Origin: Bradyrhizobium nitroreducens
GTDB lineage: Bacteria; Pseudomonadota; Alphaproteobacteria; Rhizobiales; Xanthobacteraceae
Assembly (NCBI RefSeq): GCF_002776695.1
Contig: NZ_LFJC01000003.1
Span: forward strand, 5,576,091-5,640,090
Direction: 5' to 3'
Length of the DNA: 64,000 bases
Positions 58,805 to 64,000 of this stretch are shown here, one piece after another. Made by a program: the position numbers and the translations under genes. The notes beneath the pieces are model-generated. The model did not search any database. It was given only the letters and a program-made list of their open reading frames with translations, and was not told the DNA's origin. Positions within the stretch are counted from its first letter, which is position 1. The number at the start of each line of letters is the position of its first letter.

Positions 58805-59841
58805 ACCCGTAGTGCACCGCGCAGGCCTGCCGTCGTGCCGAGCAGAATACCGGCAAGCGCGACGAACGAGCCCAGCGCGAGTGTCGACATGCCCGTGAGG
58901 CCCTGTCCGATCGAGCAGCCGAATGCCATCACGCCGCCGATCCCCATCAGCGCGGCACCGCCGCCCGAGCGCAGCATGTGGCGCGGCGAGGAATAGCCTT
59001 CGAGCTTGAAGCGGCCCGTGGCGAGTGCGGTGAGCAGGCTGCCGGCGAAGACGCCGGCAACCGTCGCGATGCCGAAGTTCGGCGTCAAGCCGGTCGAGAG
59101 CATGGCGTATTGCAGGGCATCCGCGATAGGCGCGATGAAGGTGAGCGAGGTCACCGGAACCGGATTGAAGTCGTCGGCGCCGAGATAACCGGTGACGAAC
59201 CAGCCGGCAGCGACGAGGAGGCCGACGATGATTCCCGCCGCGATTTGGCCCGGCGAGCGACGGAACACCGGGTGGGCAAAGGCGAACAGGGTCAACGCGA
59301 CGACGATGACGGCCGCCGCCAGCGCGCGCGCGAGAGGTTCGGCGAGACCGAGCGTCGCCAGCAATGACGGCAGCGAGTTCGCCTTGACCGTCGTTTGCGA
59401 AGCCTGGACCAACGCGATGCGCGCCGGCGCGATCAGGCCCTTGAGCGTCATCTGCGCGGCGATGGCGAGCACGGTCACGACGACGAAGGAGCGGAGATTG
59501 CCGCGGCCGAGCAGCACCAGCGCGCGCGAGCCGCAACCGTTCGACAGCACCATGCCGTAACCGAACAGCAGGCCGCCGAGGAACAGCACCGGCACCGAGA
59601 ATGACTGCTGCAGATAGATCGTCTTGCCGAGGTCGACCATGCCGCTGCCGGCGAGAAATTGGCTCGCGGCGATCGCAATCGCGATCGCCAGCGCATAGGT
59701 CCGCACCAGCCGCCCGTCTCCCTCGACCAGCCAGCCGCGCATGCTGCTCATCAGGCAGAAGCCGCTGAGCAGGCCGACGGCGCCATAGATCAAGCCAATG
59801 ACGAGGCCTGCCAGGATGACGAATTGTACGGACGATTCCAT
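58783..59841 (-). CDS. YeeE/YedE family membrane protein (TsuA-like sulfur transporter)
   Basis: Polytopic inner-membrane protein of 352 residues, about nine to ten membrane segments, in the YeeE/YedE family whose member TsuA transports thiosulfate. Conserved Cys residues in LSNGCGSRALV (about residue 102) and FGCSIGQGLTG (about residue 318) are present; in TsuA such Cys residues relay the sulfur substrate. The ATG at 59841 begins MESSVQFVILAGL. No TusA-like partner is adjacent. It is 2 bases downstream of the quinone oxidoreductase gene and overlaps the convergent DMT gene by 22 bases. Confidence 0.88.
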   Translation of the reverse strand: MESSVQFVILAGLVIGLIYGAVGLLSGFCLMSSMRGWLVEGDGRLVRTYALAIAIAIAASQFLAGSGMVDLGKTIYLQQSFSVPVLFLGGLLFGYGMVLSNGCGSRALVLLGRGNLRSFVVVTVLAIAAQMTLKGLIAPARIALVQASQTTVKANSLPSLLATLGLAEPLARALAAAVIVVALTLFAFAHPVFRRSPGQIAAGIIVGLLVAAGWFVTGYLGADDFNPVPVTSLTFIAPIADALQYAMLSTGLTPNFGIATVAGVFAGSLLTALATGRFKLEGYSSPRHMLRSGGGAALMGIGGVMAFGCSIGQGLTGMSTLALGSFVALAGILLGTTAGLRGALRVQPLAVA

Positions 59842-59843
59842 GA

Positions 59844-60848
59844 TTATGGCTTGAGGATCACGCGATCCCGCGAAGAGCCGGCGACAGCGACATAGGCCGC
59901 CTTGGCACTCTCGAGCGGATAAACGGCATTCGCCTTGATCGGGAACGGCTTCAGCTGGCCGCTCGCAAAGCCCGGACCGAGGTCGCGCAGCACCGCGCCT
60001 GTTGCGGTCGAGGACAGGCCGAGCGTATCGATCCCGACATAGGTGTGCTGTCCCCGGTAGAATTCGAGGATGTTGAACTGCACGATACGGTCGATCGCGG
60101 CAATCAGGATCTGGCGGCCACGCAAGGCGAGCGACTTGTGCGCGGCCTGGAAATAGGGATCTCCGACCGTGTTGAAGACGACGTCGGCGCCCTTGCCGCC
60201 GGTCACTTCGCGCACGCGCGCGGCAACGTCCGTCGCGGAGGCGTCGATCACCTCGATCGGCGCGTTGCTGTGGCCTTCGTAGGCCTCCGCTTTGCGCACC
60301 ACGCCGATGACGCTTGCGCCCTGCCATGTCGCGATCTGCACCGCGGCCTGGCCGACCTTGCCGTTGACGCCGAACACCAGCACGGTGTCGCCGGTCTTCG
60401 GCAAGCCTGCACGGCGAAAGCCTTCCATCGCGGTGACGAAGGGCACGCCGATCCCGGCAGCCTCCTCCCACGACACCGTCTTCGGCTTCTCCACCACAGC
60501 ATCGGCCTCGACCACGAGATGGCTGGCATGGGTGCCGTCGCGGCGGATGCCGAGATCGCCGGAGGAGCCGAACACCTCGCGGCCAACCGTGCCGGCCGGT
60601 CCGTCGATGACGACGCCGGCATAATCGCGGCCCGGGGTGCGGGGGAACACGGCATAGGGCATCAGCCCGGTCGCGGCCTTCACGTCGGAAGGGTTGACGG
60701 CCGCAGCCTTCACCTCGATCAGGAGATCGTTCGGACTGCGTGTCAGCGTGTGGCGCTCGACCACCGGCGCAAGCGCGGCGGCGTTCTCGGCCTTGGCATT
60801 GAGGCGTACGCAGCGCACTTCGACGGATTTGGCATCAGCTGGCGACAT
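59844..60848 (-). CDS. Zinc-independent quinone oxidoreductase (MDR family)
   Basis: NADPH-dependent medium-chain reductase of 334 residues. GroES-like N-terminal domain (VKAAAVNPSDVKAATG, PRTPGRDYAGVVIDGPA), then the Rossmann loop VFGVNGKVGQAAVQIA near residue 165, where G-x-x-G-x-x-G replaces the alcohol dehydrogenase form. No structural-zinc Cys cluster is seen. The substrate is a quinone, enone or similar. It precedes the YeeE-type gene by 2 bases on the same strand, so the pair is probably co-transcribed; a functional link is not obvious. Confidence 0.88.
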   Translation of the reverse strand: MSPADAKSVEVRCVRLNAKAENAAALAPVVERHTLTRSPNDLLIEVKAAAVNPSDVKAATGLMPYAVFPRTPGRDYAGVVIDGPAGTVGREVFGSSGDLGIRRDGTHASHLVVEADAVVEKPKTVSWEEAAGIGVPFVTAMEGFRRAGLPKTGDTVLVFGVNGKVGQAAVQIATWQGASVIGVVRKAEAYEGHSNAPIEVIDASATDVAARVREVTGGKGADVVFNTVGDPYFQAAHKSLALRGRQILIAAIDRIVQFNILEFYRGQHTYVGIDTLGLSSTATGAVLRDLGPGFASGQLKPFPIKANAVYPLESAKAAYVAVAGSSRDRVILKP

Positions 60849-60924
60849 GAAAAGACCCGCGATTTCTCGCGGCCTTGTCGCCTCTGGGGCCGGTCAAGTC
60901 AATCCGTCAACTCGGTCCTTCAAG

Positions 60925-62256
60925 TCAGTCCTTGGGCCGCTTGTCGTACAGCCGCTTGGCCTTGCCGAGCGAGCGCTCCAGCGTGTCAGGGGGCACGATC
61001 TGAACCTTGGAGCTGATCCCGATGGTGTTCTTGACATGGGTCGAGATCCGGTCGGCGTGGTCGACGAGCCCCCTTCCGTCCCAGCTTTCCGGCCGCGCCT
61101 CGGCGATGATGGTCAGCTCGTCCATGCGGCCTTCGCGGGTCAGCTCCAGGATGAAGTGGCCGCCGCACCAGTCGGTCGCGAGCAGTACCTCCTCGATCTG
61201 GGTCGGGAACAGGTTGACCCCGCGCAGGATGATCATGTCGTCCGAGCGCCCCGTCACCTTCTCCATGCGCCGCATGCCCGGCCGTGCTGTGCCCGGCAAC
61301 AGCCGCGTCAGGTCGCGGGTGCGATAGCGGATTACCGGGAAGGCTTCCTTGGTCAGCGAGGTGAAGACCAGCTCGCCCTTCTCACCATCAGGCAGCACCG
61401 CGCCGGTCTCGGGGTCAATCACCTCGGGGTAGAAGTGATCTTCCCAGATGTGCAGGCCGTCCTTGGTCTCGATGCATTCCTGGGCGACGCCGGGACCGAT
61501 CACCTCCGACAGGCCGTAGATGTCGGTCGCGTCCATGTCGAAGGCGTCCTCGATTTCGCCGCGCATCGCATTGGTCCAGGGCTCGGCGCCGAAGATGCCG
61601 ACCTTGAGCGAGCACTGGCGCGGATCGAGCCGCTGGCGCTTGAACTCGTCGAGGATCGCCAGCATGTAGCTCGGCGTCACCGTGATGATATCGGGCCGGA
61701 AGTCGTTGATGAGCTGAACCTGCCGCTCGGTCATGCCGCCGGAGATCGGCACCACGGTGCAGCCAAGCTTTTCGGCGCCGTAATGCACGCCAAGTCCGCC
61801 GGTGAAGAGACCATAGCCATAGGCGTTGTGGATGATCATGCCGGTGCGGCCGCCGGCGGCGCGGATCGAGCGAGCCATCACATCGGACCAGGTGTCGATG
61901 TCGCGCTGCGTGTAGCCGACCACAATCGGCTTTCCGGTCGTGCCGGAGGAGGCATGCACGCGCACCAGCTTTTCGCGCGGCACGGCGAACATGTTGAAGG
62001 GATAGTTGTCGCGCAGGTCCGTCTTCACCGTGAACGGAAATTTCGCAAGATCAGGCAAGTCGCGAAAATCGGACGGATGCACACCGGCCTTGTCGAACGC
62101 TTTGCGATAATGCGCGACATTGTCATAGGCGTGCTTCAGCGACCAGGCCAGCCGCTGCTTCTGCAGCGCCATGATCTCGTCGCGCGAGGCGCGCTCATGC
62201 GAGTCCATCTCGGCGCTATAAGTGCGGCCGCCTTCCTTGAGCCTTGTCAGAGCCAT
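60925..62256 (-). CDS. paaK: Phenylacetate-CoA ligase
   Basis: Phenylacetate-CoA ligase of 443 residues, the first enzyme of the aerobic phenylacetate pathway. P-loop HASSGTTGKPIVVGYTQRD near residue 94, IYGLSEVIGPGVAQE (A5) near 236, and FPVIRYRTRDLTRLLPG further on; C-terminal domain KVTGRSDDMIILRGVNLFPTQ and the usual C-terminal KAKRLYDKR. It is 39 bases downstream of paaI and co-directional with paaI, paaE and paaD. Among the clearest assignments in the window. Confidence 0.96.
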   Translation of the reverse strand: MALTRLKEGGRTYSAEMDSHERASRDEIMALQKQRLAWSLKHAYDNVAHYRKAFDKAGVHPSDFRDLPDLAKFPFTVKTDLRDNYPFNMFAVPREKLVRVHASSGTTGKPIVVGYTQRDIDTWSDVMARSIRAAGGRTGMIIHNAYGYGLFTGGLGVHYGAEKLGCTVVPISGGMTERQVQLINDFRPDIITVTPSYMLAILDEFKRQRLDPRQCSLKVGIFGAEPWTNAMRGEIEDAFDMDATDIYGLSEVIGPGVAQECIETKDGLHIWEDHFYPEVIDPETGAVLPDGEKGELVFTSLTKEAFPVIRYRTRDLTRLLPGTARPGMRRMEKVTGRSDDMIILRGVNLFPTQIEEVLLATDWCGGHFILELTREGRMDELTIIAEARPESWDGRGLVDHADRISTHVKNTIGISSKVQIVPPDTLERSLGKAKRLYDKRPKD

Positions 62257-62295
62257 GCTCGTTTCCCCACATTGGTTCGTTCTTTTTATTTGGTC

Positions 62296-62745
62296 TTATT
62301 GATCTTGCGCCGGCAGCCACGTGCCGGGAATGACGCGCGAGTGTCCGCGGAACTCCGCGATGACGGTGTCGCCCGAAGTGACACGCACGTCGTAGATGCC
62401 GGAGCGGCCGCCGCGGGTGATCTCCCGCGCCGCCGCAACGAGTCGATCGCCGAGCCTGCCGGGCTTGATGAAGGTGACCTGCCCTTGCGCTGCGACCACG
62501 CGCTCGTTGTGCGAGTTGCACGCAAAGGCGAAGGCTGAATCGGCGAGCGTGAAGATGAAGCCGCCATGGGCTATGCGCTGGCCGTTGACCATGTCCGGCC
62601 GCACTGTCATCGCCAGCGTCGCGTAGCCGGGGCCAATCTCGATGATCTCCATACCGAGGCCCTTGGAGGCATCATCCTCGGCCCACATTGCGTCGGCGCA
62701 GGCGCGGGCGATGTCCTCAGGCGACAGGGCGGCTTTGACGTTCAC
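62296..62745 (-). CDS. paaI: Hydroxyphenylacetyl-CoA thioesterase PaaI
   Basis: Hot-dog-fold thioesterase of 149 residues that rescues CoA from dead-end (hydroxy)phenylacetyl-CoA. GQRIAHGGFIFTLADSAFAF (about residue 60) carries the active-site HGG segment and the catalytic Asp, and FACNSHNERVVAAQG follows. The start is GTG at 62745, with GGGAG six bases upstream. It sits between paaE (101 bases upstream) and paaK (39 bases downstream). Confidence 0.95.
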   Translation of the reverse strand: MNVKAALSPEDIARACADAMWAEDDASKGLGMEIIEIGPGYATLAMTVRPDMVNGQRIAHGGFIFTLADSAFAFACNSHNERVVAAQGQVTFIKPGRLGDRLVAAAREITRGGRSGIYDVRVTSGDTVIAEFRGHSRVIPGTWLPAQDQ

Positions 62746-62806
62746 GCGCTTCTCCCGGCCAATTGTTTACCCATGATGTTCTGCTGGTTGGCCAAAACTG
62801 TCAAAT

Positions 62807-62819
62807 AATGCGACGCATT
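62807..62819. promoter_or_regulatory. Short palindrome between paaE and paaI
   Basis: AATGCG-A-CGCATT, a perfect 13-base palindrome in the 101-base gap between paaE and paaI, 27 bases after the paaE stop. On the minus strand it is followed by ATTATTTGACAG, so it could be a weak terminator, or an operator beside a TTGACA -35 box serving paaI-paaK. No regulator gene is next to it. Confidence 0.3.
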
Positions 62820-62846
62820 TGCATCGTCAGGCCCTGATACGCCCGA

Positions 62847-63929
62847 TCAGACATGGTCATAATCGACCACGACGCGCTCCGAGGACGGCTTGGCCTGGCA
62901 GGTCAGGACGAAGCCCGCCTTCAGCTCCCACGGCTCCAGCGAATAGTTGATGTCCATCGGCGCCTCGCCTTCGACCAGCTTGGCGCGGCAGGTCGAGCAC
63001 ATGCCGCCCTTGCAGGCGAACGGCAGATCGACGCCGGCACGCAGCGCGGCATCGAGGATCGCCTCGTCCTCGGCCACGGGCACGTCACGGCGCTTGCCGT
63101 CGATGATCAGCGAGGCGATCGCTTTCGGCGGCGCGTCGGGCGCAACGGCCTTCTTCGGCCGCGGCTTGCCGCCGAACTCGGAGACGAAGCGCTCGACATG
63201 GATGCGGTCTTCCGCGATGCCGAGCCTGCGGCAGGTCGTCTCGATGTCCTCGCTCATGCCGAGGGGACCGCAGATGTAGACATGATCGACGCTTCCCGCC
63301 GGCACCAGCGAGCGCAGCAGCACCCCCACCTTGTCGCCGTCGAGCCGGCCATGCAGGATCGGGATGTCCTGGTCCTCGCCGGAGATGACGTGGAAGATCG
63401 AGAGGCGATCGATGAAGCGGTCCTTGAGCTCCTCGAGCGCTTCGAGGAACATGATGTTGTCGGTGGTGCGGTTGCCGTAGAACAGGAAGAAGCGGCTCTC
63501 CCGCTCGCGAGCGAGCACGCCCTTCACGATCGACAGGATCGGCGTGATGCCGGAGCCCGCGGCAAAGCCGACATGGATGCGCGCGCGATCTGCCGGCGGA
63601 ACCGCGCCGAAGCGGCCCGTCGGCGTCATCACGTCGAGTTCGTCGCCGCATTTGAGGTCTTCCGCCGCCCAATTCGAAAACGCGCCACCGTCGACCTTCT
63701 TCACCGCGATGCGGATCTCGCCGTCCTCAGGGCCGGAACAGATCGAATAGGAGCGGCGCACCTCCTCGCCGTCCAGCGTGGTGCGGAGCGTGAGGTACTG
63801 GCCGGGCGTGAAGGCGTAGTCGCGCGCGAGTTCGCCGGGAATGGCGAAGGTCATCGAGACGGCGTCGGCCGCCTCGCGGCGAAGATCGTTGACGGCCAGG
63901 CGATGGAAGCGGGGTGCGGCTGCTGACAT
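62847..63929 (-). CDS. paaE: Phenylacetyl-CoA epoxidase reductase subunit PaaE
   Basis: Reductase of 360 residues that passes electrons from NADPH to the PaaABC epoxidase. FAD domain with the RSYSICSG motif near residue 59 and NAD(P) domain (FAAGSGITPILSIVKG, VYICGPLGMSED), then a C-terminal plant-type 2Fe-2S domain with Cys ligands in FACKGGMCSTCRAKLVEG and VLTCQAKP. The ATG at 63929 begins MSAAAPRFHRLAV and lies 2 bases after the paaD stop, so translation is likely coupled. Order paaD-paaE agrees with the usual paaABCDE operon. Confidence 0.95.
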   Translation of the reverse strand: MSAAAPRFHRLAVNDLRREAADAVSMTFAIPGELARDYAFTPGQYLTLRTTLDGEEVRRSYSICSGPEDGEIRIAVKKVDGGAFSNWAAEDLKCGDELDVMTPTGRFGAVPPADRARIHVGFAAGSGITPILSIVKGVLARERESRFFLFYGNRTTDNIMFLEALEELKDRFIDRLSIFHVISGEDQDIPILHGRLDGDKVGVLLRSLVPAGSVDHVYICGPLGMSEDIETTCRRLGIAEDRIHVERFVSEFGGKPRPKKAVAPDAPPKAIASLIIDGKRRDVPVAEDEAILDAALRAGVDLPFACKGGMCSTCRAKLVEGEAPMDINYSLEPWELKAGFVLTCQAKPSSERVVVDYDHV

Positions 63930-63931
63930 GG

Positions 63932-64000
63932 TCAATGACACTTGAAATAATCGAAGGGTTCGCGGCAGGACTTGCAGCGCCACAGCGCCTTGCAGGAGGT
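63932..64000 (-). CDS. paaD: Phenylacetyl-CoA epoxidase assembly protein PaaD, C-terminal end
   Basis: Only the last 22 codons and the stop lie in the window; the gene runs off the right edge. The visible residues SCKALWRCKSCREPFDYFKCH are the zinc-ribbon-like Cys-rich tail typical of PaaD (two CxxC-type pairs), which helps mature the epoxidase. It sits directly before paaE with a 2-base gap. Confidence 0.9.
   Translation of the reverse strand, partial: TSCKALWRCKSCREPFDYFKCH

Overview
The window reads as chromosomal DNA of a GC-rich alphaproteobacterium, most likely Bradyrhizobium or a close relative. This rests on codon use, Aap- and Liv-type transporters, several large chemoreceptors and many short palindromic intergenic repeats of the CGTCATTCCGGGGC kind. 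The genus is inferred from overall resemblance, not from a marker gene. Coding density is high. I see no tRNA, rRNA, insertion sequence, phage gene or CRISPR array. Almost every gene belongs to a recognisable family, and most are catabolic or transport genes.

Bases 1-15000 are an acyl-CoA locus: an acyl-CoA synthetase (cut by the left edge), two acyl-CoA dehydrogenases, two enoyl-CoA hydratase-like proteins, an APH-type kinase with a DUF6285-like partner, an SDR dehydrogenase, a VOC protein, a flavin reductase, a GNAT-GFA fusion, a YghU-type glutathione transferase, a nitronate monooxygenase-like protein and a thiolase-like protein. The kinase, small partner, ACAD10/11-like dehydrogenase, SDR and synthetase are the same kinds of protein that handle 4-hydroxyacyl-CoA in the levulinate (lva) pathway of Pseudomonas. 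This is the most interesting hypothesis in the window.

Bases 15000-25600 hold an RND efflux pump (permease plus adaptor) and three consecutive chemoreceptor genes with near-identical signalling domains. Bases 25700-29500 hold a complete L-threonate pathway (ltnD, otnI, otnK and divergent otnC). Bases 29600-44200 hold a branched-chain-type ABC importer co-oriented with a DUF1445 hydro-lyase, a divergent LysR regulator, and a run of hydrolase and dehydrogenase genes (M20 amidohydrolase, D-2-hydroxyacid dehydrogenase, Ldh2-type dehydrogenase, tartrate dehydrogenase-like, SDR, amidase). Together these look like uptake and breakdown of an amide or hydroxy-acid nutrient.

Bases 44350-50800 hold an Aap-like polar amino acid importer without its ATPase, divergent from an RpiR regulator, a class III aminotransferase and the binding protein, followed by an Asp/Glu racemase-like gene. 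Bases 50800-56400 hold a TetR regulator divergent from a ferredoxin-P450 pair, an MFS carrier, a sulfite-oxidase-like protein and an alpha/beta hydrolase-OsmC fusion. Bases 56400-60850 hold a MocR regulator divergent from a DMT exporter, a YeeE/YedE transporter and a quinone oxidoreductase. Bases 60900-64000 carry the phenylacetate genes paaK, paaI, paaE and the last codons of paaD. Candidate operators with visible symmetry occur at the LysR, RpiR, TetR and MocR divergent promoters and at the tartrate dehydrogenase/SDR promoter.
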